Shown: one piece after another, positions 23,591 to 31,504 of the stretch
Layout: every line of letters starts with the position of its first letter
Numbering within the stretch: the stretch's first letter is position 1
Source: a virus
Length of the DNA stretch: 35,738 bases
Strand: one strand, 5' to 3'
Virus record (IMG/VR): IMGVR_UViG_3300017739_000039
Coordinates: 1 to 35,738 of that record
Position numbers and translations under genes: made by a program
The notes under the pieces: model-generated
Told to the model about the DNA's origin: nothing
Databases searched by the model: none
The model's input: only the letters and a program-made list of their open reading frames with translations

Positions 23591-24281
23591 TGAATATCAT
23601 TATGGTTCTGTAAATAGAATTAGTCCTGAAGCTCCTGTTCCTATATTTGATTTACATGACACCGTTTCAAAAAAAGGAATGGCGTACAACGTACACAATA
23701 ATCTTGTAAATCTAAAACTTAAAGTAGATATTATAACAGAGTACTCTGAACGTAAGCATAGGTATGTTGATATTAAAACAGGTCAACAGCTTATAAGAAT
23801 AGACGAAAAGATAAAGAAACAATTCTTTGATAACGCAGAACAAATCTTAGATAACTATGCAGCAGTAATAGTTTCAGACTACAATAAAGGATTTGTTGCT
23901 GACAACGAAATAGAAGATCTTATAAAAAAGTACAAAGGTCCTATCTTTGTAGACACTAAGAAAAAAGATCTAGCCCAATTTGATGGTTGCTTTGTAAAAA
24001 TAAACCAGTACGAGTACGAAGCACGAGAGTCAGATACCGAAGAACTTATAGTTACATACGGCTCAAAGAAAGTCGAGTATAAAAACAGAACCTACATTCC
24101 TCCGAAAGTAGAAACTCATGATGTGTGTGGTGCAGGTGACACCTTTCTAGCTGCCCTTGTCTATAAGTATTTAGAAAAACAAAGTATAGACGAGGCTATA
24201 AGGTTTGCAATGAATGCAGCAGCAGTTACGGTGCAACATATAGGTGTCTATGCCCCAACACTAGAGGAAATTACTAGATGA
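23520..24281 (+). CDS. hldE-N (rfaE1-like): heptose 7-phosphate kinase (HldE N-domain-like, PfkB family), compact
   Basis: 253 residues against about 315 for the bacterial domain. LKVLLIGDSCYDEYHYG and RISPEAPVPI are near-exact counterparts of the HldE kinase N-terminus. LIRIDE, VSDYNKGF, VDTKKKD and the PfkB signature DVCGAGDTF (201-209, catalytic Asp207) follow. About 35 residues corresponding to the lid region after VDIIT are missing. It would phosphorylate D,D-heptose 7-phosphate at O-1. In bacteria this domain is usually fused before the nucleotidyltransferase; here it is separate and placed after it, overlapping by 71 bases. AGAGG about 10 bases upstream supports the ATG. Its TGA overlaps the cupin ATG. 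Confidence 0.86.
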   Translation: MKESTKSQAPKSLKVLLIGDSCYDEYHYGSVNRISPEAPVPIFDLHDTVSKKGMAYNVHNNLVNLKLKVDIITEYSERKHRYVDIKTGQQLIRIDEKIKKQFFDNAEQILDNYAAVIVSDYNKGFVADNEIEDLIKKYKGPIFVDTKKKDLAQFDGCFVKINQYEYEARESDTEELIVTYGSKKVEYKNRTYIPPKVETHDVCGAGDTFLAALVYKYLEKQSIDEAIRFAMNAAAVTVQHIGVYAPTLEEITR

Positions 24282-24634
24282 GGCTTGAAGGATTTGTAGA
24301 AAAAGGTTGGGGGTCTGAGTTTATATGGGCAACTAACGACAAATACTGTGGTAAATTTTTAAAGTTTAACAAAGGTGCAAAGTTTTCAATGCACTTCCAC
24401 AAAGAAAAAGATGAGACTTGGTTTGTTATATCAGGTAAATTTAAAGTCGTATGGATTGACACAGAAAACGCAGAACATAAAGAAGTTTCTTTGTTAGAAG
24501 GAGATGTTTGGCACAATCCACCACTAGTTCCTCATCAAGTAATTTGCTTAGAAGAGGGGAGTCTAATGGAAGTCTCTACTCCTGATTCTGTAGAAGACAA
24601 TTACAGAGTTGGTAAGGGTGACAGCCAAGAATGA
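24278..24634 (+). CDS. cupin sugar-phosphate enzyme, mannose-6-phosphate-isomerase-like
   Basis: 118 residues, a single cupin domain. Motif 1 is complete: Gly33, His39, His41, Glu46, Gly53 with the standard spacing (the core is SMHFHKEKDETW). Motif 2 gives Pro81 and His86, so all four metal ligands are present. The opening GWGSEFIWATNDKYCGKFL resembles cupins of the type II mannose-6-phosphate isomerase group found in sugar-nucleotide clusters. No GmhA (SIS-domain) isomerase is in the window, so this cupin is a candidate for making D,D-heptose 7-phosphate from sedoheptulose 7-phosphate, or for another isomerisation. That is inference. It is coupled to its neighbours by ATGA-type overlaps on both sides. 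Confidence 0.75.
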   Translation: MRLEGFVEKGWGSEFIWATNDKYCGKFLKFNKGAKFSMHFHKEKDETWFVISGKFKVVWIDTENAEHKEVSLLEGDVWHNPPLVPHQVICLEEGSLMEVSTPDSVEDNYRVGKGDSQE

Positions 24635-25416
24635 AAATACTAGTTACTGGTCACAAAGGGTTCATTGGTCAGAACATGGTCAATGCCCTAAAAGATAAAC
24701 ATCAAATTTCTACGTATGAGTGGGGGAATCAATACCCAATACTAGATGGTCTTGATTGGGTAATACACTTAGGAGCAGTAAGCTCTACCACAGAAAAAGA
24801 CATACGTAAGATAACAGTACAGAATATTGAGTCCTCTATATATTTGTATGAAGACTGTATAGAAAGAGGAATAAACTTTCAGTTTGCTAGTTCTGCTTCA
24901 GTCTATGGTTTAGATCCTTGTGGTTTTAAAGAGACTGCAGTCTTAAATCCCCTGAATCATTATGCTAGAAGTAAAGCTCTATTTGAGAACTACATCAAAT
25001 ACAGAGATGCTCCTATAATAACTCAAGTATTTAGATACTTTAACGTATACGGTGATCACGAAGATCATAAAGGAGAACAGGCAAGTCCTTATACTAAGTT
25101 TAGAAAGCAAGCAAAAGAAACTGGAAAGATAAAACTATTCAAGAACTCAGAATATTTTTACAGAGATTTTATTCACGTAGACAAGATTATAGAGTATCAT
25201 CAAAAGTTTTTCTCTATAGAAAAGTCAGGTGTCTGGAACGTAGGTACAGGTTTTGAAAGAAGTTTTTACGAGGTTGCTTTAGAAATATGTAAAGAAACAG
25301 AAGCAACTATCGAGTGGATAGAGATGCCAGAAAATTTAAAGAATAGTTATCAAGACTTTACTAGGGCAGATACGGTTAAACTATGGCAGACGTTAGACTT
25401 ACCACAGAAGAATTAG
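24631..25416 (+). CDS. hldD: ADP-L-glycero-D-manno-heptose 6-epimerase (HldD-like), compact
   Basis: 261 residues against about 310 for HldD. It is an extended short-chain dehydrogenase: TGHKGFIGQ dinucleotide loop (6-14), SSTTEKD, and YxxxK as Tyr111 and Lys115 (YARSK). The HldD-specific FRYFNVYG (134-141) is followed by HKG with Lys147, equivalent to the catalytic Lys178 of E. coli HldD, then FYRDFIHVDKI and WNVGTGFERSF. It would invert C6 of ADP-D,D-heptose. About 25 residues are missing near the N-terminal nucleotide-ribose region, and roughly 25 at the C-terminus, where the gene ends shortly after SYQDFTRAD. The next gene starts 34 bases inside it. Key residues are intact, so activity is plausible. 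Confidence 0.88.
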   Translation: MKILVTGHKGFIGQNMVNALKDKHQISTYEWGNQYPILDGLDWVIHLGAVSSTTEKDIRKITVQNIESSIYLYEDCIERGINFQFASSASVYGLDPCGFKETAVLNPLNHYARSKALFENYIKYRDAPIITQVFRYFNVYGDHEDHKGEQASPYTKFRKQAKETGKIKLFKNSEYFYRDFIHVDKIIEYHQKFFSIEKSGVWNVGTGFERSFYEVALEICKETEATIEWIEMPENLKNSYQDFTRADTVKLWQTLDLPQKN

Positions 25417-25637
25417 AAGACATGATGGATCGTGCAGCTAGGCGTGGTGCTAAAGAAGCATTGCGTTCTATTGGTTTGCTTGATGATGATGCTATAAAAG
25501 ATATTATAGAGATGAGAAGTTTGTTAGAGGCGTGGAGAGATACACGTAAGTCTGTCTGGTCAACAATAGTTAAAGTAACCACTGTCGCACTGCTGACATT
25601 TATTGCAGGTGCAGTGTGGATGACAATGGGAAAGTAA
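25383..25637 (+). CDS. small membrane protein, holin candidate
   Basis: 84 residues. The N-terminal two thirds are charged (LTTEELEDMMDRAARRGAKE). One membrane segment covers about residues 60-81 (TIVKVTTVALLTFIAGAVWM). It resembles the widespread small phage proteins with a charged N-terminus, WRxxR motif and terminal membrane segment, some annotated DUF6127 or putative holin. A lysis role is plausible but unproven; the only peptidoglycan-cleaving domain seen is in the virion transglycosylase at 29120. It overlaps the epimerase gene by 34 bases. Confidence 0.65.
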   Translation: MADVRLTTEELEDMMDRAARRGAKEALRSIGLLDDDAIKDIIEMRSLLEAWRDTRKSVWSTIVKVTTVALLTFIAGAVWMTMGK

Positions 25638-25647
25638 GGAATAAAGT

Positions 25648-28600
25648 ATGGCAATAAATCCAAACATAAGACCTAAAATAAGACCGAATACGTATTCTGA
25701 AAGACCTGCAACAACTGAAGCAGAAAACAGAGCTAGGACTACGGCTATGCGTATGGCTAGGGACGGTCAAAGTAGTGGTGCAGAAGAACGTGATAGAATA
25801 TCTAACGCACAAAGAACTGCTGCTCAACTTGAGGCTGCTGCATCTGGTGACTATAGCTCATTGTTACAGGGAGTTGATAGGGATAGTCATCGTGATGTTA
25901 TATCTAATGCAGACAGAGCACTAGCTACAGTTAGAGGTGATTATGAAAGATTAAGAAGATCTTCTGATGAGTACAAAGATCAAAGAGGTCAAGATAGATA
26001 CATGCGATCTCAGATTGCAAAGTATACTGATCTAGATATAGATGCACTTTTATCAGGTCAGGGATCAACAAGTACATCAACAAGTACAAGTGTAGATACT
26101 GTTAGTACAGTTGAAAAAGATAATCTTGACAAGATAATTGCAAGTTATAATCATTACGTAGAAACAGGTGAAGACGATGGAGGAGGTTTTGTAGACTCAG
26201 AAACAGGACTTCCACCGGGGGTAGACAACGAACAAGAAGCTTTCTTATTACGTACTGGTAACTTTAAGCTAAACGTGTCTGACATGCAAAAAGTTATTGG
26301 TAATGTTAGCACTGAGTTAAAAGATCAATTGATTAAAACTTATGGTGATCTTGATAAAGCAGCTATAGATATGCTTTATGGTGCTGTAGGTTCTAACACT
26401 GACTCAAGAAATATAGGAAAACTTTTAGCTGTATCTAGGTTAAGCTCAGATGCTTTTGTTCAAGCTATGGGCGTAGCTAATACACAACTTATGACTAGAG
26501 GTGTTGTAGAAAGAGATAAAGATGGTAATCCAACTGGATATGCCGGGCAAACTGAATTAAAATTTAGTACGATATCAGGACAGCCAATTGCAACAGGAGC
26601 AGGAGGATTTAACACTGGTCTGTATCCTGCTAGACTAAGTTCAATTTGGGTTAGCCCTAAAGATATTCAAGGTATTGTAGAAGGTGACGTTTTTAACAAC
26701 TACAAAGACTACTACGACACCTATAGAAAACAATTTGAATTTTTAAATGATTACGACTTTTTAAGTATGAAAAGTTTTACTGGTAAGAAGCCAGTAACAA
26801 CTCCAACCACAGATACACCTACAGTTGGAGGTGGAGGTGGAGGTACACCAACTACAGGAACAGGAACAGGAACAGTAAATCCTACAAATAATTTAGATGG
26901 CACACAGGTGATAGGAACTAATGCTACTACGTACACTCCTGTTACTACAGGTACACAGCCTATGAATACTACTGCTCCTTCTTTAGGTGGGGCAAGCACA
27001 GGTACGTATCCACAAACTAACGTGACAGGAACTTTTAACACTGCTTCTCAAACTGCAAACTTGTCATCAGTACCTAATAGTGTAACAGTTAACTCAATAC
27101 CTACAGGCACTACTATGGCAAACCTAACTAGCCAATCTCAAGGTGGCACTGGTGGTTTGAAAACTTATAAAAATACTTTTGGTCAATCTATTAAAGTAAC
27201 TGAGGATGCACAAGGTAATGCTCTAACCTATGTTCCCCCTGGTTTTACTTCTGCTGCTGAAGGTGGACTTATGGGTTTCTCCAACGGTGGTGATGTAGCA
27301 ATGGCTAGGAAGTTCTTAGGTTTTGAAGGACCTGACTCACAACTCCCTAACTTTTTACAATCAAATGCACAAGCTGCTGCACGTATGGGTAAATACAGAC
27401 AGGCTATGGTTGGAATGTCTAACCCTAGAATGGGAGCTAACACAGGTATGTTTGTTCCTACTCAAGAGCAGTTCAAGCAACTGCAAGGTAATCTTGTGGG
27501 TCAAACGATGCAGCCTCAACAGGCTAACGTTCAACAAATACAACCACAAGAAGCAGACTTTATAGGACAGACTGCAGGACAATCATATGCAGTTTCTCCT
27601 TTTGCTCAAGTAGCTACGATACCTACTACATCTCAGGCAGGTATGCCTATGACTATACCTAGTAGTCAGTTCAATCCGTTTACAGCTTACAATCAAGTAC
27701 AAGCAGAAACAGATAAACTGCAACCTGCTCAAGGAGCTATAGTTCCTGGATCAACAATAGATCCTGCACAACAAGCCACTACTTCTGTAAATATAGAAGC
27801 TGCACAAGGTAACGCAATAAAGATAGCAGGACCTGATCCTCGTAAACTGCAGACAGATCCTGTTAGTGGTGAGAGTGAGATAATCTCTGGCGTAGCAAAT
27901 GCACAGACTGCTAAAAACTTTACTGAAGCAATAGAAGCTGCAGAAGCCACACCGACTAAACAAGCTACGGTACAGGGTCAGCTAGAACAATTGATGCAAC
28001 AGTTTGAGGGTGGTAATACACCTGCTTGGGCTGCAGGTTCTATGAGAAATGCTACAGCTACTATGGCTGCTAGAGGTCTAGGTGCATCTAGCTTGGCAGG
28101 TCAAGCTATTATACAAGCTGCAATGGAAGCTGCATTACCTATAGCTCAGATGGATGCACAGGTTGTTGCACAGTTTGAAGCACAAAACTTATCTAACAGA
28201 CAACAAAGATCTATACTATCTGCACAGCAACGTGCTCAGTTTTTAGGTATGGAGTTTGACCAAGCATTCCAAGCTCGTGTTCAGAACTCAGTTCGTATTG
28301 GTGAGATAGCTAACATGAACTTTACGGCTGAACAACAGATAGCTCTTGAAGATGCTCGTGCGGCCAACACTGTAAACTTAAATAATCTATCTAACAGACA
28401 GGCAGGTGTCATGGCAGAAGCTGCTGCTCTTGCTCAGTTAGATATGGCTAACTTATCCAATCGACAACAAGCTGCAGTACAGAATGCTCAGAACTTTTTG
28501 CAGATGGATATGACAAATCTGAGTAATGAACAGCAAACAGCTATGTTCACATCACAACAGAATGTACAAGCTTTGTTTACAGATCAGGCTGCACAGAATG

Positions 28601-29106
28601 CTGCAGCACAATTCAATGCAGCAAACGAGAATCAAACCAATCAGTTCTTTGCTTCTCTTACTTCTCAGGTTTCACAGTTCAATGCGTCACAACAGAATGC
28701 AATAGATCAGTTCAACGCAGGACAAGCTAACTCATTAAGAGAGTTTAATTCTAACTTGCAACAGCAAAGAGATTTGTTTAATGCTCAGAATGGATTAGTT
28801 GTAGCACAAGCCAATGCACAATGGAGACAGAACCTAGCTACGTTGAACACTGCAGCAATTAATGAGAGCAACATGAACTTTGCTCAGACCATGAATGCTT
28901 TGACATCTACGAATTTAGATGCAACATGGCAGAAAGAAAGAGATCTTATGAGCTATGCTTTCTCAGCAGAACAAACTGCAGGAGACAGAGCTTTGCAGAT
29001 CGTGTTGGCTGATAAAGAACTAGAAGCAGTAAGAGAGAAAATTGCTAATGATGAGAAGACGGCAAAGGGTGCTCTTTGGACTAAGCTTCTCTTTAATGTA
29101 TTTTAG
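25648..29106 (+). CDS. large internal virion protein with NLSNRQQ repeats
   Basis: 1152 residues. The N-terminal 130 residues are charged and helical. Low-complexity Thr/Ser/Gly linkers follow (STSTSTS near 140; a GGGGGG run and GTGTGT near 390). EGGLMGFSNGGDVAMARKFL (about 540) is a motif seen in marine phage structural proteins. After the segment MRNATATMAARGLGASSLAG (about 800) the C-terminal third is Gln/Asn/Ala-rich and helical, with imperfect repeats of NLSNRQQ about every 25-33 residues (about 850-970) and then QFNA units. The size and position between lysis-type and transglycosylase genes suit an internal or ejected virion protein. No enzymatic motif is seen. Confidence 0.75.
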   Translation: MAINPNIRPKIRPNTYSERPATTEAENRARTTAMRMARDGQSSGAEERDRISNAQRTAAQLEAAASGDYSSLLQGVDRDSHRDVISNADRALATVRGDYERLRRSSDEYKDQRGQDRYMRSQIAKYTDLDIDALLSGQGSTSTSTSTSVDTVSTVEKDNLDKIIASYNHYVETGEDDGGGFVDSETGLPPGVDNEQEAFLLRTGNFKLNVSDMQKVIGNVSTELKDQLIKTYGDLDKAAIDMLYGAVGSNTDSRNIGKLLAVSRLSSDAFVQAMGVANTQLMTRGVVERDKDGNPTGYAGQTELKFSTISGQPIATGAGGFNTGLYPARLSSIWVSPKDIQGIVEGDVFNNYKDYYDTYRKQFEFLNDYDFLSMKSFTGKKPVTTPTTDTPTVGGGGGGTPTTGTGTGTVNPTNNLDGTQVIGTNATTYTPVTTGTQPMNTTAPSLGGASTGTYPQTNVTGTFNTASQTANLSSVPNSVTVNSIPTGTTMANLTSQSQGGTGGLKTYKNTFGQSIKVTEDAQGNALTYVPPGFTSAAEGGLMGFSNGGDVAMARKFLGFEGPDSQLPNFLQSNAQAAARMGKYRQAMVGMSNPRMGANTGMFVPTQEQFKQLQGNLVGQTMQPQQANVQQIQPQEADFIGQTAGQSYAVSPFAQVATIPTTSQAGMPMTIPSSQFNPFTAYNQVQAETDKLQPAQGAIVPGSTIDPAQQATTSVNIEAAQGNAIKIAGPDPRKLQTDPVSGESEIISGVANAQTAKNFTEAIEAAEATPTKQATVQGQLEQLMQQFEGGNTPAWAAGSMRNATATMAARGLGASSLAGQAIIQAAMEAALPIAQMDAQVVAQFEAQNLSNRQQRSILSAQQRAQFLGMEFDQAFQARVQNSVRIGEIANMNFTAEQQIALEDARAANTVNLNNLSNRQAGVMAEAAALAQLDMANLSNRQQAAVQNAQNFLQMDMTNLSNEQQTAMFTSQQNVQALFTDQAAQNAAAQFNAANENQTNQFFASLTSQVSQFNASQQNAIDQFNAGQANSLREFNSNLQQQRDLFNAQNGLVVAQANAQWRQNLATLNTAAINESNMNFAQTMNALTSTNLDATWQKERDLMSYAFSAEQTAGDRALQIVLADKELEAVREKIANDEKTAKGALWTKLLFNVF
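28186..28560 (+). repeat. NLSNRQQ coding repeats in the virion protein
   Basis: Four recognisable copies of (N)LSN(R/E)Q(Q) occur in the frame: LSNRQQRSI, LSNRQAGVM, LSNRQQAAV and LSNEQQTAM, spaced about 20-60 residues apart, with QNAQ/QLDM filler. They suggest a helical rod with a repeated Asn/Gln face. Limits are approximate. Confidence 0.65.
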
Positions 29107-29119
29107 TGAGGTTTATCTG

Positions 29120-29902
29120 ATGAGTTCTAAAGAAAGTTATTTAAACGCAATCCACATGGCTGAAAGGATTCAAGAAGATCCTTCTATTGTTAGCAAAGAT
29201 ACTTCTTCTCCTGAAGGATTAGGTGGGCTGCGTAAAGTTAGAAATGAGATAGTGGACGATAACTCTGTCTTGAATCAAGTTTTAAAAGATGCTTCAAGTA
29301 TGAATCTTTTAAAAGAAGAAATGAAAAACTTCAAAGAAGAGACAGTTAGTGCTGACACTTCTGCTTTAGTTATACCTGAAAATTTGTATGGTAAGAAGGG
29401 TTCTGAGAAAGGAGAGGTAGCTTCTAACTCTTACTACAACAAACCAGTTCCAAAAGGATTTACACGTAATGCAGGTGGTGCTCCTAAAGAAGCACAAGAA
29501 GCTGCAATCAAAGAGATAATAAGAGTTGGAAGAAGTCTTGAAGCAACACCTGAACAGATAGCTTATGCCCTTGCGACAGCAAGGTACGAGTCAGGATTTA
29601 ATATTTATGCTGCTGCTAAATCAACTAGTGCTCTCAGTCTTGGTCAGTTTATAGACGATACAGGTGGAGCTTACGGTTTAAATAGTAGCAACAGAGAAGA
29701 CCTAGGTATGCAAGCCCAAGCTTTAATTGAACATACGATGGACAATTTTGATATGGCTGAAAAGAAAGGGTATGATAAATCTTATGTCTATGCTTTACAC
29801 CACGATGGTCCTAAATTAAACAAGGGTGGTTTAGCTATATCTAAGAAACATATTATGCCCTTAGTTTCACAATACCAAAAATTACTGGAGACATATAGAT
29901 GA
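29120..29902 (+). CDS. virion-associated lytic transglycosylase / muramidase domain protein
   Basis: 260 residues. The N-terminal 130 residues are charged and helical. The C-terminal part has a lysozyme-like fold pattern: ALATARYESGFN with the likely catalytic Glu157, then SLGQFIDDTGGAYGLN and LHHDGPKLNKGG. This is the arrangement of phage transglycosylases that locally open peptidoglycan during DNA entry. The start at 29120 is chosen over an in-frame ATG at 29042 because GAGG lies upstream and the longer form would overlap the preceding gene by 65 bases. No signal peptide is present. It overlaps the next gene by four bases (ATGA). Confidence 0.78.
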   Translation: MSSKESYLNAIHMAERIQEDPSIVSKDTSSPEGLGGLRKVRNEIVDDNSVLNQVLKDASSMNLLKEEMKNFKEETVSADTSALVIPENLYGKKGSEKGEVASNSYYNKPVPKGFTRNAGGAPKEAQEAAIKEIIRVGRSLEATPEQIAYALATARYESGFNIYAAAKSTSALSLGQFIDDTGGAYGLNSSNREDLGMQAQALIEHTMDNFDMAEKKGYDKSYVYALHHDGPKLNKGGLAISKKHIMPLVSQYQKLLETYR

Positions 29903-30426
29903 TTTTTAATTCACCTATTCCAGGGCAGAGTTTAACTACTCCCCCAAGGAATGCACCTTACGAAAGACCTCCTGAGATAACAGATCCAGACGAGGCTCTA
30001 GCAGTACACTTAAAACGATTAAGTGATCCAGATGCTATTGAAGATGCAATGTATGTTCTAGAGATTGGTATTGATGTACAAACTCTAGTAGAAGGAATTA
30101 CTCGTAGTGCTGTCATGGCAGGTATACACTCAATAGATGTAAGCTTGATAATCCAACCAGTGTTGCACGAGTTTATAAAACAAACTGCTGATGCACTTGA
30201 TGTTGATTACAGTACTGGCTTTGAAGAAGAAGATAGAGATGAATTACGTAAGACAAGAGCTTCAGCTTTAGCTGACAAGAAGCTAGACGAAATGGGAATA
30301 GACGTACAGAAAAACGTCAAGGACGTTGACCTATCTTCTAATGAAGGTAGAGAACAAGAGATGGAAGAAGTGGTTGAAGAGATCACTACAGTAGAAAAGC
30401 CCAAGGGCTTGATGGCAAAGGACTAA
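29899..30426 (+). CDS. conserved marine phage virion-region protein
   Basis: 175 residues starting MIFNSPIPGQSLTTPPRNAP and containing ERPPEITDPDEALAVHLKRL, DVQTLVEGITRSAVMAGIHS and DVSLIIQPVLHEFIKQTAD. This block is strongly conserved among marine phages in my recollection, always near internal virion protein genes. The C-terminus is acidic. The function is unknown; a structural or chaperone role for the ejection proteins is possible. ATGA overlap upstream and a four-base gap downstream place it in one operon. Confidence 0.72.
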   Translation: MIFNSPIPGQSLTTPPRNAPYERPPEITDPDEALAVHLKRLSDPDAIEDAMYVLEIGIDVQTLVEGITRSAVMAGIHSIDVSLIIQPVLHEFIKQTADALDVDYSTGFEEEDRDELRKTRASALADKKLDEMGIDVQKNVKDVDLSSNEGREQEMEEVVEEITTVEKPKGLMAKD

Positions 30427-30429
30427 GAG

Positions 30430-31497
30430 ATGGGTTATGCACAGGGTATTCTTCTAGCCGTTCAGGACATGGAAGATCTAAGACGTTACGAGAAAGAGTC
30501 TGAGTTTGAAAGAGAGAAGTTTGAAAAAAATCTAACTGCTCGATATAGGTCAGACATACTGCCCTTTGCTCTTGAGGCTTTGAAGAAACAAAAAGCTCTT
30601 ACCATTAAAGAAGCAGATTTAAAACGTGTTGCTCTTGAAAAAGGTTTCACTCGTAGAGTATCAAATGCTTTATATGATAGAGGTCAGCTAGAAGAAATGG
30701 TAGCTCTAGCTCAAGATAAAAATGTAGATCCTAAATTTGTTACTATTCTAAACTCTAGTCTTGAAAAACAATTAGATAAACGAATTAAAGATAACCCTAC
30801 AGAAGCTGCTGATAAAATGGTTCAAGGTGTTCAAGCAGGTCTTTCTGTAGACGGTAATATAGACACACCTGAGAAAGAGTTAGAGTCAATAACAATGGCT
30901 AAACTTTTTGCTGCAGATGTTAGTCCAGAAGATCTTTTAGACATGACTGCACAACTGCAAGTACAAGCTCAAAGAACATACGAAGATGATCCTCTTGATA
31001 TAAGAACAGAGGCTGCTGCAGAGCTAACTAGTACTGAAGCAAATAGGCTTAAGAAAGTAGCTATGGATACACTAGGTCCTCAGATGGGAGAATACTTTGA
31101 CGTATCATCAGATGCTTACGGAAACAATATATATGTTTACAAACCCTCTGCTCCTGCACAAGTAAAACTTTTATTTAATAATATAGCTACCACAGTTAAA
31201 GAATTAAATAGAAGTCAGGATGTCGGAGATGTAAATGCACAAGATATAAATAATTTTGTAATAACCCAAGTTTCTGATCTGTTGAGGATGTCTCCTCCTG
31301 AACAAAGAAATAATACTATAGCTTATCTATCTGAACAGTTACCAAACTTAGTGAGTCTAGATCCTATAGCACCTCCTGCTTTTGAAAAAGTAGTTAAAAA
31401 AGAGGGAAGTGGAGAACCATTAGATGCTACAGGTGTTCAAATGAATATATCAGGGGCAGGAACTTTTGGTGAAAAAGTTAATGCTGCAACAGAATGA
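30430..31497 (+). CDS. helical virion-region protein, function unknown
   Basis: 355 residues, mainly helical and charged (YEKESEFEREKFEKNLTARY near the start), with no cysteine and no membrane segment. It lies between the conserved 175-residue protein and the giant C-terminal virion protein, spaced by four and seven bases. The layout parallels the internal core gene blocks of podoviruses, so it may be a smaller internal virion protein. AAGGACTAAGAG gives the ribosome binding site. No family is recognised. Confidence 0.65.
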   Translation: MGYAQGILLAVQDMEDLRRYEKESEFEREKFEKNLTARYRSDILPFALEALKKQKALTIKEADLKRVALEKGFTRRVSNALYDRGQLEEMVALAQDKNVDPKFVTILNSSLEKQLDKRIKDNPTEAADKMVQGVQAGLSVDGNIDTPEKELESITMAKLFAADVSPEDLLDMTAQLQVQAQRTYEDDPLDIRTEAAAELTSTEANRLKKVAMDTLGPQMGEYFDVSSDAYGNNIYVYKPSAPAQVKLLFNNIATTVKELNRSQDVGDVNAQDINNFVITQVSDLLRMSPPEQRNNTIAYLSEQLPNLVSLDPIAPPAFEKVVKKEGSGEPLDATGVQMNISGAGTFGEKVNAATE

Positions 31498-31504
31498 GTA
31501 TTAA

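Noticed and set aside
29042-29119. Upstream start for the transglycosylase
   Set aside because: It would overlap the preceding gene by 65 bases; ATG 29120 has a ribosome binding site and a normal junction.
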